Below are positions 23,740 through 32,262 of a stretch of 32,262 nt of DNA, one piece after another. How positions within the stretch are numbered: the stretch's first letter is position 1; each line of letters begins with the position of its first letter. A program made the position numbers and the translations under genes. The DNA is taken from the NCBI GenBank assembly GCA_008638225.1, contig VTPP01000015.1, forward strand, positions 1 to 32,262, in the 5' to 3' direction. This DNA comes from Pelagibacteraceae bacterium. GTDB taxonomy: Bacteria > Pseudomonadota > Alphaproteobacteria > Pelagibacterales > Pelagibacteraceae. Below the pieces are notes generated by a model that searched no databases, had not been told where the DNA came from, and worked only from the letters and a program-made list of their open reading frames with translations.

Positions 23740-24869
23740 GAAATGGAGTTATATAAATCAATTGCATATTTATCGGTCATGCCGGAAATATAGTCACTAA
23801 TATTTCTTTCACGAGAATATTGATTATCAAATCTTTTAGCAATTTTTTCATAATTTGTTAGATAATAATTGAATATTTTACTTATTATTTGTCTAGATTT
23901 ATCTGACCATTGCTGAATATGTTTATGTTTGTACATATGAATAAACAAAAAACTTTTTATATCTTTTATAAGTTTCGCGACTTTAGGTGAAAAAGCTATA
24001 ATAGATTGGGTTGCATTATATATATCATCGATAGAATTTATTTTATTTACGTTTAAATTATTTTTGGAATTTTCAATTAAATCAGTAACCATAAAATCAA
24101 TTAGTTTTCTCACCAGTTTGTGGTTATTTTTATTTGAACCTTCTATGTAGGTTTCGGAAATAATATCTTTTAGAATAGATATTTCACGTAAATCATCAAT
24201 CAAAAAAAAATTTGCTCTTAATCCGTCGTCAATATCATGATTGTTATATGCAATATCGTCAGATAAAGAGCTAATTTGAGCTTCAAATGATCCAAATTTT
24301 TTATAATCGAAATTATATTTTTTAATTTCAGGTATTAAAGATAAAATTTTTTTCTCATCATAAACTGGTCCATTATGTTTTAATAAGCCATCTAGGCAAT
24401 TGATGGATAAATTTAGACCGATATAATCTTCGTATATATTTTCAAGCAATAATAAAATTCTTAACGATTGAATGTTATGATCAAAACTTCCAAAAGAACT
24501 CATGCACTCTGATAAAGCATCCTCACCAGCATGTCCGAACGGAGTATGGCCCAAATCATGAGCAAGACTAAGGGCTTCACATAGATCTTCATTTAAACCC
24601 ATATGTCTAGCAATAGATCTTGAAATTTGAGATACTTCTAACGAATGGGTTAGTCTTGTCCTGAAATGATCTCCTTCATGGTATACAAAGACCTGGGTTT
24701 TATGTTTAAGTCTTCTAAATGAGGAGCAATGAATTATTCTGTCTCTGTCGCGCTGGTATTCAGATCTATAAAAGCTTATTTTTTCAGGATAAAACCTACC
24801 AAGAAAATTATCACTATTTGAGGCATATGGTTTTAAAATTTTATTATAATTATCAGAAGATGCGTTCAT
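23736..24869 (-). CDS. dgt: dGTP triphosphohydrolase-like HD-domain protein
   Basis: Family of HD phosphohydrolases that cut dNTPs to nucleoside and triphosphate. 377 residues with FRRLKHKTQVF (51-61), RLTHSLEVSQI (72-82, His75) and AHDLGHTPFGHAGE (103-116, HD at 104-105), the metal-binding core, plus a later SLSDDIAYNNHDIDDGLR segment that completes the site. It belongs to the shorter non-enterobacterial type, whose preferred dNTP is uncertain. ATG at 24867-24869. First gene of the eleven-gene run to aacS, divergent from erpA. Confidence 0.94.
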   Translation of the reverse strand: MNASSDNYNKILKPYASNSDNFLGRFYPEKISFYRSEYQRDRDRIIHCSSFRRLKHKTQVFVYHEGDHFRTRLTHSLEVSQISRSIARHMGLNEDLCEALSLAHDLGHTPFGHAGEDALSECMSSFGSFDHNIQSLRILLLLENIYEDYIGLNLSINCLDGLLKHNGPVYDEKKILSLIPEIKKYNFDYKKFGSFEAQISSLSDDIAYNNHDIDDGLRANFFLIDDLREISILKDIISETYIEGSNKNNHKLVRKLIDFMVTDLIENSKNNLNVNKINSIDDIYNATQSIIAFSPKVAKLIKDIKSFLFIHMYKHKHIQQWSDKSRQIISKIFNYYLTNYEKIAKRFDNQYSRERNISDYISGMTDKYAIDLYNSIS

Positions 24870-24905
24870 TAAAAATATACTGTATATAATTTATTTTAGA
24901 GACTC
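24870..24905. promoter_or_regulatory. 36-bp divergent dgt/erpA promoter with inverted repeat
   Basis: A perfect TATAAT (24885-24890) faces erpA, 15 nt before its ATG, and TATATT on the other strand faces dgt. The interval contains the inverted repeat ATATAC-T-GTATAT (24875-24887) overlapping both. -35 matches are poor and would fall inside the coding starts. Both messages would have very short leaders. An operator role for the repeat is speculative because it is pure A/T with one C/G pair. Confidence 0.4.
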
Positions 24906-25223
24906 ATGCCTATTAATATAGAAATTACTCAAAAAGCCCAAGATGAAATCCACAAACTTTTAAGTAATGAGAAAGAAGGCTCTTTTTTTCGCATATCAGT
25001 ACAAGGAGGTGGGTGCTCTGGATTTAAGTATAATTTTATCATAGACACAAAAATTAATGAAGATGATTTAAAAGTAGACGCAGTAGTTGTAGACAGTACT
25101 AGTCTTCAATATTTAAAAGGTTCAACTCTCGAGTATAATGATTCATTAATTGAAAAATCTTTTAAAATCAAAAATCCTAATGCGAAGAGTTCTTGCGGCT
25201 GTGGCACTTCTTTTTCTATTTAA
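24906..25223 (+). CDS. erpA: A-type iron-sulfur cluster carrier (ErpA/IscA family)
   Basis: 105-residue HesB/IscA-fold protein that accepts and delivers Fe-S clusters. The three ligand cysteines are Cys37 (GGGCSGF) and Cys97/Cys99 (SCGCGTSF). The sequence FRISVQGGGCSGFKY is diagnostic. Isolated from the isc/suf operon and adjacent to xthA and dgt, the usual place for the erpA-like paralogue in Alphaproteobacteria. One client could be the Fe-S enzyme IlvD encoded at 27185 (inference). ATG start. Its stop overlaps the xthA start by one base. Confidence 0.93.
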   Translation: MPINIEITQKAQDEIHKLLSNEKEGSFFRISVQGGGCSGFKYNFIIDTKINEDDLKVDAVVVDSTSLQYLKGSTLEYNDSLIEKSFKIKNPNAKSSCGCGTSFSI

Positions 25224-25996
25224 TGATTATTGCAAGTTGGAATATTAATTCGATAAGAATCAGAACCCAACAGGTAGTTGATTATTTATTAAAAAAAAAA
25301 ATTGATATTTTAGTTTTGCAAGAAATAAAAACTGAAGATAAAAATTTTCCTCATGAAGATTTTAAAAAAATTGGCTACCATTCTTACAGTAGAGGGCAAA
25401 AATCTTATAACGGAGTTGCCATTCTTTCTAAAAATAAGCTTGAAATAAATAAAAATGGTTTCAAGGATCCTCTGGGCCAGTCCAGATTTATTTCTACAGA
25501 TATTAAATATAAAAATAAAATTTTATCACTTATGTCTATTTATTTACCAAATGGTAATCCTATTAATTCTGAAAAATATGATTACAAAAAAAAATGGATG
25601 GACCTTTTTGAAAAATACATAAAAGCAATGATTAAAGTTAATAAAAATATAATTATAACAGGTGATTTTAACGTCATTCCTAGCGAAGAAGATGTTAGTA
25701 ATCCAGAAAGTTGGTTAAACGATGCATTATTTAAATTGGAAATAAGAAAAAAATTTAGATCTTTGCTAAATCTTGGTTTTAAAGATGGTTTTAGATTATT
25801 TAACAAAGAAACAAATCAATATACTTTCTGGGATTACCAGCAAAATTCTTGGCAAAGAAACAAAGGTCTTAGAATTGATCATTATCTAGTTTCAGATAGC
25901 ATGATTGATAATTTAAAGACTATAGAGATAGATAAATTTACAAGAGAAAACAAAAGACCATCAGATCATGTTCCAATCAGATGCGTTCTTACTTAA
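25223..25996 (+). CDS. xthA: Exodeoxyribonuclease III
   Basis: AP endonuclease and 3'-5' exonuclease of base-excision repair. From the ATG at 25223 the protein has 257 residues, and the catalytic residues fall at expected places: Asn7 (WNIN), Glu34 (LQEIK), Asp148/Asn150 (GDFNV), Asp219 (RIDHYL) and His249 (SDHVP). An upstream in-frame TTG at 25193 would add ten residues inside erpA and is unlikely; the ATG makes a TAATG junction with erpA. A run of eleven A (25291-25301) lies in codons for Lys24-26. The 3' end overlaps convergent manC by 8 bp. Confidence 0.96.
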   Translation: MIIASWNINSIRIRTQQVVDYLLKKKIDILVLQEIKTEDKNFPHEDFKKIGYHSYSRGQKSYNGVAILSKNKLEINKNGFKDPLGQSRFISTDIKYKNKILSLMSIYLPNGNPINSEKYDYKKKWMDLFEKYIKAMIKVNKNIIITGDFNVIPSEEDVSNPESWLNDALFKLEIRKKFRSLLNLGFKDGFRLFNKETNQYTFWDYQQNSWQRNKGLRIDHYLVSDSMIDNLKTIEIDKFTRENKRPSDHVPIRCVLT

Positions 25997-27185
25997 TTCT
26001 ACCATACTGATCAACGTATCTTGTTATGTCAGTTTCTTTTAATACTTTACCTACTTGCGCTTCAATAATTTTTACTTTTTCTTTGAAATTATTTTCCACT
26101 CGATGCACTGAACCAAGAGGAATAAAAACTGTTTCATTAATTTTTGGATAAATTATTTTATTATCTATAGTTACTTTGGGCTTTCCATGAGTGATTGTCC
26201 AATGCTCAGATCGATACTTATGTTTTTGCAAACTAATTGATGAATCTTTATTAATTACCAACTCTTTTATTAAAAAGTATTTTCCACGATGTAAATTAAA
26301 ATACTTTCCCCAGGGTTTAATAAAAGTATTTTTTTTTGAATAGTAAATATTTTTAATTCTGCTAAATAAAAGAGTAATAGATCTCCAACTCCCAAGATCA
26401 GACCATAATAGATTTAACTTAACTCCAAAAATATTTTTAGCTTTTTCTAAAATAGCATAATCAAAAGAAATTTCATCAGCTTTTTTATAAAAATTACTAT
26501 TAAGAAAAACCATTTTACCTTTGTGCTTAGCTTTTTTGACTGAATTTATACACGTATTTAGAAGAGCGGGCTGATATTTTTTGCAATGATTTAATAATGA
26601 ATCCTTTCTCATAAAAAATATACCAGAATTCCAGTAGGCATTTTTTTTAATAATTTTTTTTGCAATAGATTGATTTGGCTTTTCAATAAATTTTATAACC
26701 TTATCATTATGATTTGTTGATAAAAAATATCCGAATTGGTCAGATGCTTCCCAGGGTTTTATTCCAAAAATATAAATATTATTTTCATTTAATTTTTTTG
26801 CATTTTGTTTGACTGCAGTGTTAAACGAATTTGTATTGTCTAATAATTGATCAGCAGGTAAAAAAATTAGTGGTTGATTAGATGGTATATTTTCAATCAA
26901 TGCTGAAGATATTACTGCCGGTGCAGTATTTTTCTTAAAGGGCTCCAAGATAAGATCGTATTTTTTTATTTTATATTTTTTAAGAAATCTTTTAATTAAT
27001 TTTTCATATTTATAATTTGAACTAATAATAGGAAAATCATAAATGGGATGCTTTACACGCTCTAAAATTTTTTGAAATAAAGTCCAACCACCAAAGTCAA
27101 TGAATTGTTTGGGAAGATTCTTAAAACTAGTTGGAAATAATCTAGTACCTGCACCACCACATAATATGATAGGTTTTATTTTCAC
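25989..27185 (-). CDS. manC: Mannose-1-phosphate guanylyltransferase with C-terminal cupin, shortened
   Basis: Makes GDP-mannose from mannose-1-phosphate and GTP for surface polysaccharide; the cupin corresponds to mannose-6-phosphate isomerase. GGAGTRLFPTSFKNLPKQF (10-28) is the pyrophosphorylase signature, with Phe for the usual Trp and Arg. EPFKKNTAPA (81-90), FIEKP (166-170), YWNSGIF (184-190) and LLWSDLGSW (259-267) complete the nucleotidyltransferase domain. The cupin has QKHKYRSEHW (320-329). Only about 20 residues separate the two, whereas AlgA/ManC proteins (about 470 aa) carry roughly 70 more there. GTG start shares a base with the ilvD TAG stop. No sugar-operon neighbours. Confidence 0.88.
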   Translation of the reverse strand: MKIKPIILCGGAGTRLFPTSFKNLPKQFIDFGGWTLFQKILERVKHPIYDFPIISSNYKYEKLIKRFLKKYKIKKYDLILEPFKKNTAPAVISSALIENIPSNQPLIFLPADQLLDNTNSFNTAVKQNAKKLNENNIYIFGIKPWEASDQFGYFLSTNHNDKVIKFIEKPNQSIAKKIIKKNAYWNSGIFFMRKDSLLNHCKKYQPALLNTCINSVKKAKHKGKMVFLNSNFYKKADEISFDYAILEKAKNIFGVKLNLLWSDLGSWRSITLLFSRIKNIYYSKKNTFIKPWGKYFNLHRGKYFLIKELVINKDSSISLQKHKYRSEHWTITHGKPKVTIDNKIIYPKINETVFIPLGSVHRVENNFKEKVKIIEAQVGKVLKETDITRYVDQYGRIK

Positions 27186-28903
27186 TATATATCAGCGTAA
27201 CAATTTTTTTCTTTTAGCGCTCCTGGGTGTGTTACAGCACCATTTTGAGCTGAGCCAACTGTTTGACTATATTTCCATAATGTACCACTATTAAAATTAG
27301 GTTCTCTTGGTTTCCATTTGTCTTTTCTTTTTTCTAATGTTTGAGAATCTAAATCTACTTCTATTGATCCTTTTTCTGCATCTATAATTATTTTGTCTCC
27401 ATCTTCTAATAGTGCGATAGGACCGCCAACAAATGCTTCTGGTCCAACGTGTCCAATACAAAATCCTCTAGTTGCACCAGAAAAACGGCCATCGGTTATA
27501 AGCGCAACTTTTTCCCCCATCCCCTGCCCGTATAAGGCAGCAGTAGTGGAAAGCATCTCTCTCATTCCAGGACCGCCTTTAGGTCCCTCGTAGCGAATTA
27601 CAATTACGTCTCCTTCTTTGTAGTTTCTGTTCTTAACAGCTTTAAACGCAGCTTCTTCGCTATCAAAACATTTTGCAACTCCCTCAAAACGAAGAGTTTT
27701 CATGCCAGCAACTTTTACAATAGCGCCTTCTGGAGCCAGATTTCCTTTAAGACCAACAACACCACCCGTCGCAGTTATAGGATTATTATAGGCTCTCATT
27801 ACAAGCTGGTCTTTATTAAAGATTACATCCTTTAAGTTCTCAGCCATTGTTTTTCCAGTAACGGTCATGCAATTTCCATTTATAAAGCCACCATCAAGTA
27901 AAGTTTTAAGAAGCATAGGAACTCCACCAGCCTCGAACATATCCTTTGCAACATATTTTCCTCCAGGTTTTAAATCAGCTAAATATGGAGTTTTTTTAAA
28001 GATTTCGGCTACGTCCATTAAATCAAATTTAATTCCACATTCGCTTGCAATAGCGGGAAGATGTAAAGCAGCATTTGTTGAGCCGCCTGTGGCAGCAACA
28101 ATCACGGCTGCATTTTTTAAAGAATCCAAAGTGACTATATCTCGTGGCCTAATTTTATTTTTTAAAAGATTCATGACTGCTTTTCCACTATCGTAAGCAA
28201 ATTTATCTCTATCTTCGTAAGGAGCTGGCATTCCTGATGAATAAGGCAAAGCTAATCCGATTGCCTCAGATACACAAGCCATAGTATTTGCAGTAAATTG
28301 ACCGCCACAAGCTCCAGCACTCGGACATGCGACTAGTTCTAATTCCAATAACTCCTCATCAGTCATTTTACCATTTTCATGCATTCCTACAGCTTCATAA
28401 ACATCGACAACAGTCACATCTTTGCCTTTGTGTTTCCCTGGCAAAATAGTTCCCCCATAAATAAAAACGCTAGGAACGTTCAGCCTGCACATGGCCATCA
28501 TTAAACCAGGTAATGACTTATCACAACCTGCAACGCCCACTAAAGCATCGTAACAATGTCCACGAACAGTCAGTTCTGTAGAATCTGCAATTACCTCTCT
28601 AGAAATTAAAGATGATTTCATTCCTTCATGTCCCATTGCAATACCGTCTGTAACAGTAATTGTACAAAACTCTCTTGGCATACCATGGTTATCGTAAACA
28701 CCCTTCTTTACACTTTGCGCTTGTCGCATTAACGCAATATTACATGGTGCAGCTTCATTCCAAGTAGACACAACACCAACAAATGGCTTAGCAACATCTT
28801 CTCTTGTTAAATCCATAGCATAATAGAAAGATCTATGTGGAGCTCGCTCTGGACCTACCGTAGTATGGCGACTTGGTAATTTAGATTTATCAAATTTAGA
28901 CAT
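27185..28903 (-). CDS. ilvD: Dihydroxy-acid dehydratase
   Basis: Fe-S dehydratase forming 2-keto acids for valine and isoleucine (and leucine, pantothenate). 572 residues. The cluster cysteines are Cys54 (APCNIAL), Cys127 (GCDKSLPG) and Cys199 ([12 protein letters not shown]). Later motifs [14 protein letters not shown] and [16 protein letters not shown] (active-site serine region) are intact. ATG start in TAATG with the valS stop, so valyl-tRNA synthesis and valine synthesis are coupled in one transcript. The codons look less AT-extreme than in neighbours, as expected of a highly conserved, well-expressed enzyme. Confidence 0.98.
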   Translation of the reverse strand: MSKFDKSKLPSRHTTVGPERAPHRSFYYAMDLTREDVAKPFVGVVSTWNEAAPCNIALMRQAQSVKKGVYDNHGMPREFCTITVTDGIAMGHEGMKSSLISREVIADSTELTVRGHCYDALVGVAGCDKSLPGLMMAMCRLNVPSVFIYGGTILPGKHKGKDVTVVDVYEAVGMHENGKMTDEELLELELVACPSAGACGGQFTANTMACVSEAIGLALPYSSGMPAPYEDRDKFAYDSGKAVMNLLKNKIRPRDIVTLDSLKNAAVIVAATGGSTNAALHLPAIASECGIKFDLMDVAEIFKKTPYLADLKPGGKYVAKDMFEAGGVPMLLKTLLDGGFINGNCMTVTGKTMAENLKDVIFNKDQLVMRAYNNPITATGGVVGLKGNLAPEGAIVKVAGMKTLRFEGVAKCFDSEEAAFKAVKNRNYKEGDVIVIRYEGPKGGPGMREMLSTTAALYGQGMGEKVALITDGRFSGATRGFCIGHVGPEAFVGGPIALLEDGDKIIIDAEKGSIEVDLDSQTLEKRKDKWKPREPNFNSGTLWKYSQTVGSAQNGAVTHPGALKEKNCYADI

Positions 28904-31557
28904 TATAAAAAGCTTTTCAAAATATTATTAATTTTTTCTAGATCATTTTTGTAATTTGACAACATTTCTCTTTCACTTTCAACAATATTTTTAGGAGCGT
29001 TTTGAACAAATCCAATATTATCTAATTTTTTTTCAGATATTAAAATTTTATTCAAAATTTCCTGTTGTTTTTTTATTTGTAATAATTTTTGGTCTTGTAA
29101 GTTAATATCACTATCAAATTGGATTCTTATATTTTCATCAACCATAACAGTTTTAATTACTGATTCATTGATATCTTTGACAAAATCTATTTCTTTAATT
29201 CTTCCTAAGCGTTTAATAATTTCTAAATTATTTTTAATTATATTTTTAAAATTTTTAGAAGATTCATTTAAAAACAAATTACAAAAACTAGCTGGACTAA
29301 TACCTAGTGTTACTTTTAGTGATCTAATTTCTGTTACAAAATTTATTATGTAATTTATATCTTTTGCTTTTTTAATTTGATTTTTATTTAAGTTGAGTGA
29401 ATTTTTACTGGTACAAGAAATTAATGGAGACTTAAAAAATTTATCGAATTTTGTTAGATGCCAAAGCTCTTCAGTAACAAAAGGCATAAAGGGATGCAAT
29501 AACAACAATAACTCCGATTGAAGAAATGTCATTGTATTTTTTAATTCATCAATATTTTTTGAATTATCAGAGTATAAAATTGGTTTAGAGAACTCTATGT
29601 ACCAATCACAAAAAAGATTCCAGGTGAATTGGTATACATGTTTAGCCGCTTCATCAAAACGATAAGACTCAATGCATTCATTAGTCTGTAATTTACAAGT
29701 TTCAAATTCATTTAAGATCCATAAGTTAATTGGATTATTTAATTTTTTAATGTTTACTTTAGGAGTTGTTAAGGTGTTATTAAATTTTGAAAAATTAAAA
29801 ATATTCCAAATTTTAGTAACAAAATTTTTATAACCATTAACTCTTTCTTTAGCTAATTTTACATCTCTTCCAGGTGATGACATTGCTATTAACGTAAACC
29901 TCAGAGCATCAGCTCCGTACTCTTGAATCAAATCTAATGGATCTATAACGTTACCTTTAGACTTTGACATTTTTTGCCCTTTTTCATCTCTAACTAAAGC
30001 ATGAACATAAACGTGTGAAAAAGGAACTTTTTTAATAAAATACAAAGACATCATCATCATTCTAGCAACCCAAAAGAAAATTATATCAAAGCCCGTAACC
30101 AAAACTGAAGTGCTATAAAATCTTTTTAGTTCATAAGTTTTTTTTGGCCATCCTAATGTTGCAAAAGCCCACAAAGAAGATGAGAACCAAGTGTCCAACA
30201 CATCTTCATCTTGCTTTAAAACAATTTTTTTTTTAAATTTTTTATTGGCAAGTAGCTCAGCTTCTGTTTTATCATTAGCAACAAATACTTCACCATTTGG
30301 AGCATACCACGCTGGAATTTGGTGACCCCACCAAAGTTGTCTGGAAATACACCAAGGTTGAATATTATTCATCCATTGAAAGTATGTTTTGGTCCAATTC
30401 TCTGGGAAAAAAGAAGTCTTCTTAGATTTTACTTCTTGCATAGCTCCTTTTGCTAATTTTTTAGCGTCTAAAAACCATTGCTCAGTCAAATAAGGTTCAA
30501 TAATTGAATTTGATCTATCGCCGTAAGGAACGGCATGTTTAATTGTTTCAATTTTTTCAATTAAACCTAGCTTGGTAAGTTCTTGAACTAATTTTGTTCT
30601 AGCATCAAACCGATCCAAGCCAACATAAGTATTGGGAGTATTGTGGTTAAGCTTAGCATCTTTAGTAAAAATATTTATTTGAGAAAGTTTGTTTCTTTCT
30701 CCTACTAAAAAATCATTAAAATCATGGGCTGGTGTAATTTTTACAATACCACTTCCTTGGGTTGGGTCAGCATATTCATCTTCGATTATTTTAATTTCTC
30801 TATTACAGACAGGAATAATGACTGTTTTTCCAACAAGATCCTTAAATCTTTTGTCTTTTGGATTCACAGCCAATGCAGTATCTCCAAACAAAGTTTCTGG
30901 TCTAGTAGTTGCGATGGTAAGAGTTTTGTTTAAATCTTTAATTTCATACCTTATAAAATAAAGCTTACCTTCAACTTCTTTTTGAATTACCTCTAGATCG
31001 GAAACGGCTGTTTGCAGAACTGGATCCCAATTTACTAGCTTTAAATCTTTATAAATTAATTTTTTTTTATAGAGTTCGACAAATACTTTAATAACTGATT
31101 TCGACAAACCTTCGTCCATAGTGAAACGTTCTCGACTCCAATCACATGAAGAACCTAATTTTTTTAATTGTGAAATAATTTGATTACCGGATTTTACTTT
31201 CCATTTCCAAATCTCACTAATAAACTTTTTTCTACCAAGAATATTTTTAGTTAAACCTTTTGTGGCTAATTGTTTTTCAACAACTATTTGCGTTGCTATA
31301 CCCGCATGATCAGTTCCTGGTTGCCACAAAGTTTCATAACCTTGATTACGTTTATATCTAATAAGCAAATCTTGAATTGTATTATTTAGAGCATGCCCCA
31401 TGTGTAAACTGCCTGTTACATTTGGTGGAGGTATGACAATAGAAAAATACTTAGTTTTTTTTTTATTTTTTATAGGTTTAAATAATTCTTTTTTTTCCCA
31501 AAAATTATAAATTTTTTTTTCAATTACTTTATGATTATACGATCCAAAATTTTTCAT
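28903..31557 (-). CDS. valS: Valyl-tRNA synthetase
   Basis: Class I synthetase of 884 residues. HIGH motif as HMGH (52-55) in [13 protein letters not shown], an editing domain with [11 protein letters not shown] (216-226), KMSKSKGN (529-536) and a C-terminal coiled-coil tRNA-binding arm (about 815-884). ATG start at 31555-31557, one base after the stop of the PCMT-like gene. In related genomes tolC and popZ often lie between these two genes; here they are absent. Confidence 0.97.
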   Translation of the reverse strand: MKNFGSYNHKVIEKKIYNFWEKKELFKPIKNKKKTKYFSIVIPPPNVTGSLHMGHALNNTIQDLLIRYKRNQGYETLWQPGTDHAGIATQIVVEKQLATKGLTKNILGRKKFISEIWKWKVKSGNQIISQLKKLGSSCDWSRERFTMDEGLSKSVIKVFVELYKKKLIYKDLKLVNWDPVLQTAVSDLEVIQKEVEGKLYFIRYEIKDLNKTLTIATTRPETLFGDTALAVNPKDKRFKDLVGKTVIIPVCNREIKIIEDEYADPTQGSGIVKITPAHDFNDFLVGERNKLSQINIFTKDAKLNHNTPNTYVGLDRFDARTKLVQELTKLGLIEKIETIKHAVPYGDRSNSIIEPYLTEQWFLDAKKLAKGAMQEVKSKKTSFFPENWTKTYFQWMNNIQPWCISRQLWWGHQIPAWYAPNGEVFVANDKTEAELLANKKFKKKIVLKQDEDVLDTWFSSSLWAFATLGWPKKTYELKRFYSTSVLVTGFDIIFFWVARMMMMSLYFIKKVPFSHVYVHALVRDEKGQKMSKSKGNVIDPLDLIQEYGADALRFTLIAMSSPGRDVKLAKERVNGYKNFVTKIWNIFNFSKFNNTLTTPKVNIKKLNNPINLWILNEFETCKLQTNECIESYRFDEAAKHVYQFTWNLFCDWYIEFSKPILYSDNSKNIDELKNTMTFLQSELLLLLHPFMPFVTEELWHLTKFDKFFKSPLISCTSKNSLNLNKNQIKKAKDINYIINFVTEIRSLKVTLGISPASFCNLFLNESSKNFKNIIKNNLEIIKRLGRIKEIDFVKDINESVIKTVMVDENIRIQFDSDINLQDQKLLQIKKQQEILNKILISEKKLDNIGFVQNAPKNIVESEREMLSNYKNDLEKINNILKSFL

Positions 31558-31558
31558 T

Positions 31559-32215
31559 TTAAAAAGAAAAAACTGGATCTTTACTTTTATAATTAATTAA
31601 TAAAGATGCAGATGCATCAAATGTTCTAATTTTGTCATAGGTATTTTTGCTATTTTTTAAATAGGTAACCGCATAGGAAACAGTATCTTGTCTAAAAATA
31701 GCAACTAATTTTCCTCCAATTTTTAAAGAATTTATTAAATTCAATGGATCCGAATTAATTTCACCATTGACTAAAATATTGTCAAAAGTTTCTTTTGATA
31801 ACTCTTTAGATAAAAAATTTTGTTTTATAATTTTTGCATTTTGTAGTTTTTGAACTTTACATATATCGACTAGTGAATTAAAAATTGTATCATCTTCCTC
31901 TATGGATGTTACTTTTTTAAAAAGCTTAGTTAGTATAGCTACGCTATAACCATTGCTTGATCCTACATCTAAAACATTTTTATCAGCTCCTAAATTTAAG
32001 TTAGATATTAACTTTCCAAGTACAAACGGTCTCAAAACAAATCTAGTTTTGTTTAAATAAATTGTATCGTCTATATAACTGACGGATTGCAAATCCTCGG
32101 GAAAATATTTTTCTCTTAGCACGGACCTAAAAGCTTCCAAAATACTTTCATCAATAACTAAATTTGCTCTCAATTGGCTTTCCACCATCTGATTTCTTTG
32201 ATTATCGAATTTCAT
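31559..32215 (-). CDS. PCMT-like SAM-dependent methyltransferase (non-canonical)
   Basis: 218-residue protein of the protein-L-isoaspartate methyltransferase fold. The N-terminus NQRNQMVESQLRANLVIDE and the C-terminal FDASASLLINY match the alphaproteobacterial PCMT-like group found upstream of tolC and valS. The SAM motif I reads DVGSSNGYS. The canonical substrate motif of true Pcm (GQTISQP) is replaced by NKTRFVLRP, so repair of isoaspartate should not be assumed. First gene of the run to manC, with a consensus TATAAT just upstream. No signal peptide. Family placement is fairly sure, reaction unknown. Confidence 0.82.
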   Translation of the reverse strand: MKFDNQRNQMVESQLRANLVIDESILEAFRSVLREKYFPEDLQSVSYIDDTIYLNKTRFVLRPFVLGKLISNLNLGADKNVLDVGSSNGYSVAILTKLFKKVTSIEEDDTIFNSLVDICKVQKLQNAKIIKQNFLSKELSKETFDNILVNGEINSDPLNLINSLKIGGKLVAIFRQDTVSYAVTYLKNSKNTYDKIRTFDASASLLINYKSKDPVFSF

Positions 32216-32222
32216 ATTATTG

Positions 32223-32228
32223 ATTATA
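32223..32228 (-). promoter_or_regulatory. Candidate -10 box of the pcm-like-valS-ilvD-manC run
   Basis: TATAAT on the minus strand ends 7 nt before the ATG at 32215, so transcription would begin at about the start codon itself (leaderless). The hexamer 17 bp upstream (TGTATA) is a poor -35, and the flanking sequence is an alternating AT run. Confidence 0.4.
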
Positions 32229-32262
32229 TGTCTTTAAAATATATATATACATCTTTCAGAAT

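Noticed and set aside
25193..25222. Upstream TTG start for xthA adding ten residues
   Set aside because: The extension lies inside erpA; the ATG at 25223 gives the canonical exonuclease III N-terminus and a TAATG coupling.

Overview
This window looks like an AT-rich (about 30% G+C or less by eye), very tightly packed stretch of an alphaproteobacterial chromosome. The gene neighbourhoods are alphaproteobacterial: ctaA-rplM-rpsI-argC, hom-glpX-recJ, mltB-rlpA-dacC-tmk, ihfA followed by a MerR-type gene, and erpA/xthA facing dgt-argS-nagZ-scpA-scpB-tatABC-serS. Amino-acid biosynthesis is retained (argC, hom, ilvD, chorismate mutase), overlaps of 1-10 bp are common, and no mobile DNA is visible. 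That fits a streamlined free-living marine lineage such as Pelagibacterales or HIMB59/AEGEAN-169-like bacteria better than an obligate parasite. The exact lineage cannot be fixed without 16S or a database search.

Layout from left to right. A partial tRNA-Pro (minus) diverges from nhaA-gpx (plus). A minus-strand run argC-hom-glpX-recJ-tRNA-Glu covers arginine and threonine/methionine biosynthesis, gluconeogenesis and DNA repair. rplM-rpsI has the best promoter in the window. ctaA (heme A synthesis) diverges from a short chorismate mutase gene. The minus-strand run mltB, a degenerate rlpA-like lipoprotein, dacC, tmk, ihfA, a MerR-like gene and rpmG mixes cell-wall remodelling with dTTP synthesis, nucleoid architecture and a ribosomal protein. 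Two serine tRNAs flank an unrecognised six-helix membrane protein. A long minus-strand operon runs dgt-argS-(85-aa membrane protein)-nagZ-scpA-scpB-tatA-tatB-tatC-serS-aacS: nucleotide sanitation, two tRNA synthetases, muropeptide recycling, condensin accessory proteins, the whole Tat translocase and acetoacetyl-CoA synthetase. erpA-xthA diverge from it. A final minus-strand run has a PCMT-like methyltransferase, valS, ilvD and manC.

I found no CRISPR array, insertion sequence, prophage, toxin-antitoxin or defence island, and no intergenic gap over 300 bp; the longest is about 146 bp. I do not think the window holds a dramatic new system. The points worth a second look are altered versions of conserved proteins: an RlpA-like lipoprotein with no recognisable catalytic residues, a PBP5-type carboxypeptidase with SGV in place of SxN, a chorismate mutase with two replaced active-site positions, a ManC without its usual middle domain, and a PCMT-like protein without the substrate loop. 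Gene-expression architecture also looks unusual: Shine-Dalgarno sequences are nearly absent, several candidate -10 boxes lie only 7-15 nt from start codons, and one mRNA begins 8 nt after a tRNA 3' end.
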